From assembly GCA_037039925.1 (NCBI GenBank), contig JAXRKP010001069.1, positions 108,353-172,352 of the forward strand: a stretch of 64,000 bases of DNA, written 5' to 3'. Positions 22,732 to 33,644 of this stretch are shown here, piece after piece. The DNA is from Doris montereyensis. Taxonomy: Eukaryota > Mollusca > Gastropoda > Nudibranchia > Dorididae. The translations under genes and the position numbers were made by a program. The notes beneath the pieces are model-generated. The model ran no database searches and had not been told where the DNA came from. It was given only the letters and a program-made list of their open reading frames with translations. The stretch's first letter is position 1, and every line of letters begins with the position of its first letter.

Positions 22732-23656
22732 AGTCAGCGATAGGCTGGCGATAGGCAGCGATAGGAAGCGATAGGGAACATAGGGAGCGATAGGGAGCGA
22801 TAGGGAGCGATAAGCAGCCATAGGCAGCCATACAGAGCAAATATAAGCTGCGATAAGTGCAGCAATAGGCTGACGATAGGCTGCGATAGGGTGCGATAGG
22901 GTGCAATAGGCTGCGATAGGGTGCGATATGCTCATAGGCTGTGATAGGCTAAACCAGGTTGCGATAAATGATAGGTTGCGATAGGCTGTACTGGGTTGCG
23001 ATAGGTTGCGAAAGGCTGTGATAGGCTGCGATAGGCTGCAATAGGCTGCGATAGGGCTGCGATAGGTTGCGAAAAAGGCTGCGTTAGGCTGTGATAAAGA
23101 GCGATAAAGAGCGATTTGCGATAAAGAGCGATAAAGAGCGATAAAGACGATAAAGAGCGATAAAAGAGCAATAGGCTGCGATAGGCTGCGATATGAGCGA
23201 TAGCAACAATGGTATAGGCTGCGATACAATAAAGAGCGATAAGGAGCGATAAAGAGCGATAAGAGCGATAAAGAGTGACAGACTCCGATAAAGACTGAAA
23301 GGCTGCGATAGGAAGCGATAAAGAGCGATAAAGTGGTTAAAGAGCGATAAAAAGGCGATAGGAAGCTGTAGGCTAAAGAGCGATAAGCTGCGATAAAGAG
23401 CGAAAAGATTAAAGAGCGATAAAGAGGAAGAAAAATCGATAAAGGTTTAAAGAGCGAAAAGATGATAAAGAGCGAAAAGAGCGAAAAGAGCGATAAAGAG
23501 CGATAAAGGCAGCGATAAAGAGCAATAAAGAGCGATAAAGAGCGATAAAGAGCGATAAAGAGCGTAGATAAAGAGCGATAAAGCGATAAAGAGCGATAAA
23601 GAGCGATAAAGAGCGGCAAAGAGCGATAAAGAGCGATAGGCAGCGATAGCCTGCAA
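22732..23656 (-). repeat. Family E block (-), degraded towards its right end
   Basis: The ordered series begins normally, but its GGTTGC and GGGTGC parts are shortened. The last 500 bp are irregular GATAAAGAGC fragments. It ends GATAGCCTGCAATAATGAC, where family A begins. Confidence 0.9.
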
Positions 23657-24153
23657 TAATGACTGTTCAACCCTGCTACTAACGATAACAATTATTTAGT
23701 TCAACACTGGACTGACGATGAACAATGATTTGGTTCAAAGTACTAACGATGAAAAATGATTTGGTTCAACATTGGTGCTGGCGATGTACAATGAATTGGT
23801 TCAACATTGGTGCTGACGATGAACAAAGATTTGCTAAAAAACAGAAACGATAAACAATTATTTGGTTCAACATTGGTACTGACGATGAACAATGATTTGG
23901 TTCAGATTAAATCGGACCATCAAAAATGATTTGGTTCAACATTGGTAGACGATAAAATGATTTGGCTCAACATTGGTACTGACGACGAACAATGATTTGG
24001 GATTGGTACTGACGATGAAAAATGATTCGGTTCAACATTGGTACTGACGATGAAAAATGATTTGGTTCAAATTGATAATGACGATGAACAATGATTTGAT
24101 TCAAATTGGACGATAAAAGCTTTGGTTCAACAATGGTACTGACGATGAACAAA
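23657..24153 (-). repeat. Small inverted island of satellite A
   Basis: About 14 diverged copies of the 35 bp A unit read on the minus strand (TTTGGTTCAACATTGGTACT, GACGATGAACAATGA). Its first unit carries GTTCAACCCTGCTACTAACG, close to the reverse complement of the rare variant GTTAGTAGCAGAGTTGAAC at 2974-2993 and 6008-6027. Units are as diverged as those at the right edge of the main A array, which fits an edge-derived fragment. Confidence 0.94.
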
Positions 24154-26332
24154 ATGACCAAAGACAAAAAGAAGACCAAAGACAAGACCAAAGACAAAGA
24201 AAACGAAAAGACCAAATAAAGACAAAAAGCAAGAAAAAAAGATAAGGAAACCAAAGACAAGATAAGAAGACCGAACACAGGAAGAGAAAATCAAAGACTG
24301 CGAAAGAAGAAAAAGGAAAAAAAATACCAAAACAAAAAAGAAGACCAATGACAAAAAACAAGACCAAAGACAAAAAAACAAGACCAAAAAATAAAACAAG
24401 ACGATAAAAAAACAATACCAAAGACAAGAAAGAAAGACAAAAAAAATACCAAAGATGAAAAGAAAAGCGATAAAAAGAAGACCAAGACAAAAAAGACGAA
24501 ATCAAAAACAAGAACAAAGACAAGAAAAGAAGAAAAAGACCAAAAAAGAAAAGCGAAGACCAAAGACAAAAAACAAGAAACAATCAAGACAAAAACAAGA
24601 CCGAGAAAAAGAAGACCAATGACAAAAAACAAAAGACAATAACAAAGACCAAAGACAAGAAGACTAATGACCAAAAAAAACGATAAAGAAGACCAAAGAC
24701 AAGAAAAGAAGACAAAATAAAAAAAAATAGATCAAGAAAAAAAAGACCCAAACACAAGAAAAGAAGACCAAAACAAGAAAAAAAGACAAAAACATGAAAA
24801 GAAAACCAAAGACAAGAAAAGACCAAGACAAAAAAGGAGACCAAAAACATAGAAAAAGAAGACCAAATACTAAGACAAAAAAAGACCAAAGACAAAAAAG
24901 AAGACGAAAGGCAAAAACAAGAACAAAAAAAGAACACAAGACCATCAAGAAGACCAAAGACAAGAAAAGAAGACCAAATAAAAAAAAAGATCAAAAAGAA
25001 GACCAAATAAAAAAGACCAAAACAAGAGAAAGACCAAGACAAGACGATAAAGAAGACCAAACACAAAAAAGACCAAGGACAAGGAAAACACGAAAAATGA
25101 AGACGAATCAAGAAAAGAAGAGAGACAAGAAAGAAAGAAAAAAACCCCAAAGACAAGACAAGAAAGACAAAAGAACAAAAAAAGACCAAGACAAAAAAGA
25201 CCAAATAAAAAAAAACGAAAGACAAGAAAAGAAGACCAAAGACAAAGAAGCCCAAAGACCAGTCAAGAAGACCAAAGACAAGAAAACAAGACCAAAGACA
25301 AAAAAAGACCAAAAGACAAAAAAACAAGACCAAAATAAAAACAATACCAAGACAAAAAGAAAAGCAGATATAGAGAAAGAAGATTACAGACAGGAAAAGA
25401 AGACGAAAGAACAATCCAAAACACCAAAGATAATAAAATAAGACCAAAGACAAGAGAAGAAGACAAAGAAAAGACAGGAAGAAAAAATCAAGGACAGAAA
25501 AGACAAAAGAAAGAAAAAAGGACCAAGACAAAAAAGAAGACCAATGAAAAAAAACAAGAGCAAAGAGACAAAAAAGACCAAAAGAGGTTAGAAAAAACAA
25601 GACCAAAGACAAAAAAAAGTTCAAAGACGAACAGGAAAAGCAGACAAAAAGGAGACACAAGACAAAATAAAAGACGAAAGGCAAAAAACAAAAAAACGAA
25701 GACAAGAAAAAAGAAGACCAAAAGACAAGACAAGAAGACCAAACACCAGGAAAGAACACCAAAAACAAAGAAAAGACCAAGAAAAAAAGGATAAAAAACA
25801 AGAAAAAGAAGACCAAATACCAAAAAAGACCAAAGACAAGAAAAGAAGACCAATGACAAGAAGAAGGCCAAAGACAAGAAAAAGACCAAGACAAAAAAAG
25901 AAGACCAAAAACAGACAAGAAAAAGACCAAATACAAGACCAAAAAGAAGACCAACGACAAAAAGGAAGAACAAAGACAAAATAGAAGACAAAAAGACAAA
26001 AACAGGAACAAAGATAAGAAAACCAAACACAAGAAAAGAAGACCAAAGACAAGAAAAGACAAAAGGGACACAAAAAGAAGACGAACAAAAAAAAAAACAA
26101 AAAAGAAGACCAAATAAAAAAAAGAAGACCAAAGCCAAAAAAGAAGACCAAAGACAAAAAAGAAGACCAAAGACAAGAAAAAAAGACCGAAGACAACAAA
26201 AACAAGTCCACGACAACAAAAAGTCCGAAGACGAGAAAAAAGACTAAACACCAGAAAAAAGACCAAACACAAGAAAAAAGGCCAAACACAAGAAAAGAAG
26301 ACCAAAGACAAAAAAAGAAGACCAAAAACAAG
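24154..26332 (+). repeat. Satellite family C array
   Basis: Purine-rich C units. Landmarks appear in order: ACAGGAAGAGAAAATCAAAG (24275), AACACCAAAGATAATAAAAT (25420), GACAGGAAGAAAAAATCAA (25475), GAACAGGAAAAGCAGAC (25629). The 25400-25860 segment is a near copy of 31000-31440. The 575-codon minus-strand frame is an artefact of the stop-free unit. Confidence 0.95.
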
Positions 26333-27112
26333 ATATGTCTGGTAGGTACTACTTCTTTATGTCTGGTAGGTACTACTTTTTTATGTCTGGTAGGTACTAC
26401 TTCCCCTATGTCTGGTAGGTACTACTTCTTTACGTCTGTTAGGTACAACTTATTTATGTCTCGTAGGTACTACTTCTTTATGTCTGGTAAGTACTACTTT
26501 TTTCTGTCTTGTAGGAACTATTTCTTTATGTCTGGTAGAACTACCTACTTTATGCCCGGTTGATACTATTTCTTTATGTCTGGTAGGTACTACTTTTTTA
26601 TGTCTGTTAGGTACTACTTTTTTTATGTCTGGTAGGTACTACTTCTTTATGTCTGGTAGATACAACGTCCTTATGCCTGGTAGGTACTACTTCTTAATGC
26701 CTGGTAGGTACTACTTCTTTATGTCCGTTAGGTACTACTTCTTTATGTCTCGTAGGTACTACTTCTTTGTGTCTGGTAGGTTCTACTTTTTCTGTCTTGT
26801 AGGAACTATTTCTTTATGCCTGGTGGGTACTATTTCTTTATGTCCGGTAGGTACTATTTCTTTGTGTCTGGTAGTGCTACTTTTTCTGTCTTGTATGAAC
26901 TATTTCTTTATGTCTGGTGGGTACTACTTCTTTATGTCCGGTAGGTACCACTTCTTTATGTCTGGTAGGTACTACTTCTTTACGTCTGGTAGGTAGTACT
27001 TCTTTACGTCTGGTAGGTACTACTTTTTTATGTCTGGTAGGTACTACTTCTTAATGTCTGATAGGTACTACTTTTGATATGTCTGGTAGGTACTACTTCT
27101 TTATGTCTGGTA
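26333..27112 (+). repeat. Satellite family D array, longest + copy
   Basis: About 32 units of 24 bp. Variant TCTTGTAGGAACTATTTC recurs at 26505, 26794 and 26888 (spacings about 289 and 94, or 12 and 4 units). Each time it is preceded by TCTGTTAGGTAC, TCTCGTAGGTAC and a TCTGG variant. The right end fuses into B at GTAGTGATTCGG. Confidence 0.96.
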
Positions 27113-27375
27113 GTGATTCGGTATTTAAATTAGAGGACGATTGAGGCCGCGTAGTGATATCGAATTAGAGGACGATTGAGGACGTGTAGTGATATCGAAT
27201 TAGAGGACGATTGAGGTCACATAGTGATATCGAATTAGAGGACGATTCAGGCCGTGTAGTGATATCGAATTAGAGAACAATTGAGGTCACATGGTGCTAT
27301 CGAGTTAGAGGACGATTGAGGTCACATAGTGCTATCGAATTTGAGGCCGATTGAGGCGTAGTGATATGGAATTTG
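27110..27375 (+). repeat. Satellite family B array, 35 bp
   Basis: About seven units starting GTGATATCGAATTAGAGGAC, with starts at 27154, 27189 and 27224, exactly 35 bp apart. The spacer segment decays through CCGCGTAG, CCGTGTAG, ACGTGTAG and TCACATAG. The right edge is AGGCGTAGTGATATGGAATT. The identical edge, reversed, is at 38622-38645, although the neighbouring family differs. Confidence 0.96.
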
Positions 27376-29600
27376 AGCCATGGCTCCATCGCTCCATCGG
27401 TCCATCGCTCCATCGATCCATCGCTCCATCACTCCAGCGGTCCATCACTCTATGGCTCAATCGTTCCATCTGTCCCCTTCTCCATCACTCAATTGCTCCA
27501 TTGCTCTATTTCTTCATCAGCCTATCGCTCCCTCGGCCCCTCGCTCCATTGTTCTTTCACTTCATTAGTTGCTCGCTGCATCGCTCCAATGCTTGATCAC
27601 TCCATCGTTCCATCACTCCATCGTTCCATCACTCCATCGTTCCACCACTTCATCGCTCCATTGCTCCACCATTTAATCGGTAAAATCGTTCCATCGCTCC
27701 ATTGCTCCATCGCTCCATCGCTCCATCGCTCTATCGCTCCATCGCTCCATCGTTCCATCACTCAATCCCTTAATCACTCTATCGCTCCATTGCTCCATCG
27801 CTACATTGCCGTCGTTACAGCTCCATCGCTCCATCGATCAATCGCTCCATCGCTCCATTGTTACTTGGCTCAATCCCTCTCTCCTCCATCGCTCCATCGC
27901 TCCATCGCTACATCGCTCCATCTCTCCATCGCTCCATCGCTCCATCGCTCCATTGCTCCATTGCTGCATCGCTCCATTGCTCCATCACTCAATCGCTTAA
28001 TCGCTCTATCGCTCATCGCTCCATCGCACCATTGCCCATCGTTACATCGCTCCATCGCTCCATCACTCCATCGCTCCATCGCTCCATCGCTCCATCGCTC
28101 CATCGCTCTATCGCTCAATTGCTCCATCGCTCAATCGCTCTATTGCTCCATCCATCCATTGCTCCCATCGCTCCGTCGCTCCATCGCTTCATCACTCAAT
28201 CGGTCTACTGCTTCATCGCTCCATTGCTCCATCGCTCCATCGCTCCATCGCTCCATCGCTCCATCGCTCCATTGCCCCATCGTACCATCACTCCAACGCT
28301 CTACCGCTCCATCGCTCCATCGCTGCATCGCTGCATTGCCCCATCGTTTTGTCGCTCCATCCCTACATCGCTCCATCACTCAATCGCTAATCGCTCCGTC
28401 GCTCCATCGCTGCATTGCTCCATCGATCCATCGCTCCATCGTTCCATCGCTCCATCGCTTCATCGCACCATCACTCCATCGCTCTACCGAATCATCGCTC
28501 CATTGCTCCAGCGCTCCATCGCTCCATCGTTCTCTCACTCCATCGCCCTACCGCTTTATCCTCCACTCCATCACTCCATTGCTCAATCACTTAATCGCTC
28601 CATCGCTCCATCGTTCAATCGCTCCATTGCCCATAGTTACATCGCTCCATCGCTCCATCGCTCCATCACTCCATCGCTCCATCGCTCAATTGCTCCATCG
28701 CTCCATTGCTCCACTGCTGCATCGCTCTGTCGCTCCATCGCTCCATCACTCCATCGGTCTACTGCTTCATCGCTCCATTGCTCCATCGCTCCATCGCTCC
28801 ATCGCTCCATTGCCCCATCGTACCATCACTCCAACGCTCTACCGCTTCATCGCTCCATTGCTCCATCGTTCCATTGCTCCATTGCCCCATTGTTTTGTCG
28901 CTCCATCCCTACATCGCTCCATCGCTCCATTGCTCCATCACTCAATCGCTAATCGCTCCGTCACTCCATCGCTCCACCGCTCCATTGCTCATCGTTATAT
29001 CGCTCCATTGCTCCATCGCTCCATCGCTCCATCGCTCAATCGCTCCATCGCTCCATCGCTCCATCGCTCCATCGCTCCATCGCTTCATCGCTCCATCACT
29101 CAATTGCTCCATCGATCCAGTGCCCCATCGCTCCATCGCTCCATCGCTCCATTGCCCCATCGTTTTGTCACTCCACCCGTACATCGTTCCATCGCTCCAT
29201 TGCTCAATCACTCAATCGCTAATCGCTCCATCGCTACATCGCTCCATCGCTCAATTGCTCATCGTTACCATCACTCCATCGTTCCATCGCTCCATCGCTC
29301 CATCGCTCCATCGCTCAATCGCTCCATAGCTCCATCGCTCCATCGTTCCATCGCTTCATCACTCCATCGCTCCATCGCTCTATCGCACTATCGTTCCTTC
29401 ACTCCATCGCTCTACCGCTTCATCGCTCCATTGCTCCATTGCTCCATCGCACCATCGCTCCATCGCTCCATCGCTCCATTGCCCAATCGTTTTATCGCTC
29501 CATCCCTACATCGCTCCATCGCTCCATCGCTCCATCGCTCCATTGCTATATCGCTCCATCGGTCCATCGCTCAATCACTCAATCGCTTAATCGCTCCACC
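27376..29600 (+). repeat. Satellite family G, 8 bp array
   Basis: About 2.2 kb of ATCGCTCC octamers. The commonest variants are ATTGCTCC, ATCACTCC and ATCGTTCC. The unit is stop-free in all six frames, which produces a 782-codon frame with an APSLHRSI period; it continues into the next C array, which shows it is not a gene. Larger repeats are visible: an octamer series around 28200-28380 recurs at 28740-28930 (both include CATTGCCCCATCGTACC and CATCGTTTTGTCGCTCC). Confidence 0.96.
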
Positions 29601-31454
29601 AAGACAAAAAAAAAAAGACCAAAGACAAAAAAGAAGACCAAAGACAAGAAAAAAAAAGTCCAAAGGCAAGAAAAGAAGACCAAAGAACAGACGAAAAGAC
29701 CAAAGATAATAAAACAAGACCAAGACAAAAAAAGACCAAAAGCAAGAAAAAAGACCAAATACGAGAAAAGAAAACCAAAGACAAGAGAAGAAGACCGAAC
29801 ACAGGAAGAGAAAATCAAAGACTGGAAAAGAAGAAGAAAGGAAAAAAATACCCCCCAAAAAAAGAAGACCAATGACAAAAAACAAGACCAAAGACAAAAA
29901 ACAAGACCAAAAGATAAAAAACAAGACCAATGACAAAAAACAAGACCAAAGACAAACAAAAGACCAAGAACAAAAAAGAAGAACAAAGATGAACAGGAAA
30001 AGCAGACAAAAAAGAAGACCCAAGACAAAACAAAGGACGAAAGACAAAAAACAAGAACAAAGACAATAAAAGAAGACCAAAGACCAGACAAGAAGACCAA
30101 ACACGAGAAAAAAGACCAAAAACAAAAAACGATCAAGACAAAAAAAGAAGACCAAAAACAAGAAAAAAGAAGACCAAATACAAAAAAAACCCAAAGACAA
30201 TAAAAGAAGACCAAAGACAAAAAGAAGACTAATGACAAAAAAGACACAACATAAAAAAGACCCAACAGAAGAAAGAAGACCACAAACAAGGAAAAAGACC
30301 AAATACAAGAAAAGAAGACCAAAGACAAGAAAAAGACCAAGACAAAAAAAAGAAGACCAAAAAAAGAAAAAGAAGACCAAATACAAGACAAGAAGACCAA
30401 CGACAAAAAAGAAGAACAAAGACAAAATAGAAGACGAAAGACAAAAACAAGAACAAAGACAAGAAAAGAAGCCCAAAGACCAGACAAGAAGACCAAAGAC
30501 AAGAAAAAAGAAGACCAAAGACAAGAAAAGACCAAGACAAAAAAAGAAGACCAAATACAAAAATGACCAAAAACAAGAAAAGCAGACCAAAGACAAAAAA
30601 GACCAATACAAGAAAAGAAGACCAAACACAAGAAAAAGAAGACCAAGGACAAGGAAAAACACCAAAGACAGGAAAAGAAGATCAAAGTCAAGAAAAAAGA
30701 GCTAAGACAAGAAAAGAATACCAAAAGGCAGAAAAAAAACCCAAAGACCAGACAGGAACACCAAAGACAATAAAGAAGACCAAAAACAAGAAAAGACCAA
30801 GACAAAAAAAGACCAAATACCAAAAAAACGAAAACGAGAAAAAGACCAACGACAAGAAGAAAAGATCAAAGACAAAAAAAACAAGACCAAAGACACAAAA
30901 GAAGACCAAAGACAAGAAAACAAGACCAAAGACAAACAATACCAAGACAAAAAAGAAGATGAAAGAGAAGGAAAGAAAACTACAGACAGGAAAAGAAGAC
31001 GAAAGAACAAACCAAAACACCAAAGATAATAAAATAAGACCAAAGACAAGAGAAGAAGACCGAAGACAGGAAGAGAAAATCAAGGACTGAAAAAGCAAAA
31101 GATAGAGCAAAAGGACCAAAGACAAAAAAAGAAGACCAATGAGAAAAAACAAGACCCAAGAGACAAAAAAGACAAAAGAAAAAAAAACAAGACCAAAGAC
31201 AAAAGAAGTCCCAAAGACAAACAAGAAAAGCAGACAAAAAGGAGATACAAGGCAAAATAAAAGACGAAAGGCAAACAACAAAAAACGAAGACAAAAAAAG
31301 AAGACCAAAAGACCAGACAAGAAGACCAAACACCAGGAAAGAACACCAAAAACAAGAAAAGACCAAGAAAAATAAAAGGATAAAAAACAAGAAAAAATAA
31401 GACCAAATACCAAAAAAGACCAAAGACAAGAAAAGAAGACCAAAGACAAGAAAA
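29601..31454 (+). repeat. Satellite family C array
   Basis: C units with the full landmark set twice: AGACCAAAGATAATAAAACA (29696), ACAGGAAGAGAAAATCAAAG (29792) and GAACAGGAAAAGCAGAC (29991), then the equivalents near 31020, 31065 and 31219. It ends at the orientation flip, where AAGAAAAAGTACCTACC joins minus-strand D. Confidence 0.95.
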
Positions 31455-31758
31455 AGTACCTACCAGGCATAGAAACGTAGTATCTACCAGACGTAAAGAA
31501 GTAGTACCTACCGGACATAAAGAAGTAGTACCCACCAGACATAAAGAAATAGTTCCTACAAGACAGAAAAAAGTAGTACCTACCAGATATAAAGAAGTAG
31601 TACCTACGAGACATAAAGAAGTAGTACCTAACAGACATAAAGAAATAGTTCCTACAAGACAAAAAAAGTAGTACCTACCGGACATAAAGAAATAGTACCT
31701 ACCAGACATAAAGAAGTAGTACCTACCAGACATCAAGACGTTGTACTTACCAGACATA
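31455..31758 (-). repeat. Satellite family D array (-)
   Basis: About 12 D units as reverse complement (GAAGTAGTACCTACCAGACA). Variant GTTCCTACAAGAC lies at 31552 and 31649, 97 bp apart. The right end GACGTTGTACTTACCAGACA, then TATCTTGTTTTTG, is the reversed C-to-D junction used at 7985, 9976 and 10800. Confidence 0.95.
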
Positions 31759-33577
31759 TCTTGTTTTTGATCTTCTTTTTTTGTCTTTGGTCTTCTTTTC
31801 TTTTGTGTTTGGTCTTCTTTTGTTGAGTTTGGACTTCTTTTCTTGTGTTTGGTCTTCTTTTCTTTTCAATACATATCAATACGCAAAGTAGTACCCACCA
31901 GACATAAAAAGTAGTAGCTATCAGACATAAAAATGGTCTTCTTTTCTTGTCTTTGTTCTTGTTTTTGTCTTTCGTCTTCCATTTTGTCTTTTGTTCTTCT
32001 TTTTGTTGTTGGTGTTCTTTTCGTGTATTTGGTCTTCTTCTTTTTTTTGGTCTTCTTTTTTGTCTTGGTCTTTTCTTGTCTTTGGTCTTCTTTTCTTGTG
32101 TTTGGTCTTTTTTCTTGTTTGTGGTCTGCTTTTCTTGTCTTGGGTTTTGTCTTGATCTTTTTTTGTATCTGGTCTTATTTTCTTGTCTTTGGTCTTCTTT
32201 ATTTTGTGTCTTTTTTGTCTTTGGTCTTCTTTTTGTCTTTGGTCTTCTTTTTTTGTCTTTGGTATTTTTTTATTTGTTTTCTTATTTCTCGTTTTTGGTC
32301 TTCTTTTTGTCTTGCTCTTTGCTTGTCTTTGGTCTTCTTTTCTTCTGTTTGGTCTTTGTTCTTGTTTGTGGTCTTCTTTTCTTGTCTTGGGTCTTTTTTG
32401 TTGTCGTGATCTTTTTTTTTTGTATTTGGTCTTCTTTTCTTGTCTTTGGTCTTCTTTATTTAGTGTCTTTTTTGTCTTTGGTCTTTTGTTTGTCTTTGGT
32501 CGTTTTTTTTTCATTGGTCTTGTTTTTTGTCTTTTGGTCTTCTTATTTGTCTTTGGTCTTGTTTTTTTGTCATTGATCTTCTTTTTTCTTTCTTCTTCTT
32601 TTCCAGTCTTTGATTTTCTCTTCCTGTGTTCGGTCCTCTTCTTTTGTCTTTGGTCTTGTTTTATTATCTTTGGTGTTTTCGTCTGTTCTTTGGTCTTCTC
32701 TTTTTGCCTTTGGTGTTCTTTTATTGTCTTTGGTCTTCTTTTGTCTTTGGTCTCTTTTATGTCTTGGTCTTTTTTGTCTATGGTCTTATTTTCTTGTCTT
32801 CGATCTTCTTTTCCGTCTTTGGTGTATTTTCTTGTCCTTGGTCTTGTTTGGTCTTCTTGTCTGGTCTTTCGTCTTCTATTTTGTCTTGGGTCTTCTTTTT
32901 TGTCTGCTTTTTCCTGTTCGACTTTGATCTTCTTTTTTGTCTTTGGTCTTTTGTTTGTCTTTGGTCTTTTTTTGGTCATTGGTCTTGTTTTTTGTCTTTG
33001 GTCTTCTTTTTTGTTTTTAGTCTTTTTTTTTTTCTTTTTTCTTCTTTTTTTCCAGTCTTTGATTTTCTCTTCCCGTGTTCGGTCTTCTTCTTTTGTCTTT
33101 GGTCTTGTTTTATTATCTTTGGTGTTTTCGTTTGTTCTTTGGTTTTTTGCCTTTGGTCTTCTTCTTGTTTTGGTCTTTTTTTGTCTTTGGTCTTCTTTGT
33201 TCTTGGTCTTTTTGTCTTTGGACTTATTTTCTTGTCTTTGTTTTCCTTTCTTGTCCTTGGTCTTGTTTCTTGGTCTTTTTTGTCTTTGGTCTTTTGTCTT
33301 TGTCTTGTTTTATTATCTTTGGTGTTTTCGTTTGTTCTTTGGTCTTCTTTTTTGCCTTTGGTCTTCATTTCTTGTCTTTGTCTTCTTTTGTCTTTGGTCT
33401 TCTTTTGTGTCTTGGTCTTTTTGTCTTTTTTATTTTGTCTTTGATCTTCTTTTCCGTCTTTGATGTATTTTCTTGTCCTTGGTCTTGTTTTCTTGTTATT
33501 GGTCTTGTTTTCTTGTATTTGATCTTCTTTTTTTGTCTTTGGTCTTCTGTTCATGTGTTTCGTCTTCTTTTCTTGTC
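31759..33577 (-). repeat. Satellite family C array (-) with embedded D cassette
   Basis: Pyrimidine-rich on the + strand (TCTTCTTTTCTTGTCTTTGG). A reversed type 1 D cassette sits at 31869-31934. Landmarks appear reversed near 32600 and 33060 (CTTTGATTTTCTCTTCC), 32660, 33110 and 33310 (TTATTATCTTTGGTGTTTTC) and 32900 (GTCTGCTTTTTCCTGTTCG). With its flanking cassettes it is the inverted counterpart of 7831-9468. Confidence 0.94.
31869..31934 (-). repeat. Short D cassette (type 1), reversed
   Basis: CATATCAATACGCAAAGTAG to GACATAAAAATGGTCTTC. Both edges are the reverse complement of 7831-7894. Confidence 0.9.
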
Positions 33578-33644
33578 AAGACATATCAACACGCAAAGTA
33601 GTACCCACCAGACATATAAAGTAGTACCTACCAGACATAAAAAT
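33578..33644 (-). repeat. Short D cassette (type 1), reversed, second copy
   Basis: CATATCAACACGCAAAGTAG to GACATAAAAATGGTCTTC. It sits within C-, with the same edges as the other four copies. Confidence 0.9.

Noticed and set aside
24584..26311. 575-codon Phe/Leu/Ser-rich frame resembling a membrane protein
   Set aside because: It is the minus-strand reading of purine-rich satellite C. Similar frames appear in every C array and in several frames at once.
26625..26996. Secreted or repeat protein from MSGRYYFF units
   Set aside because: It is a frame-compatible translation of the 24 bp satellite D. Indels end it quickly and the reverse strand is equally open.
27361..29709. 782-codon His/Ser/Ile/Pro-rich open frame
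   Set aside because: The octamer is open in all six frames, and the frame runs on into satellite C without any change. No start context or domain.
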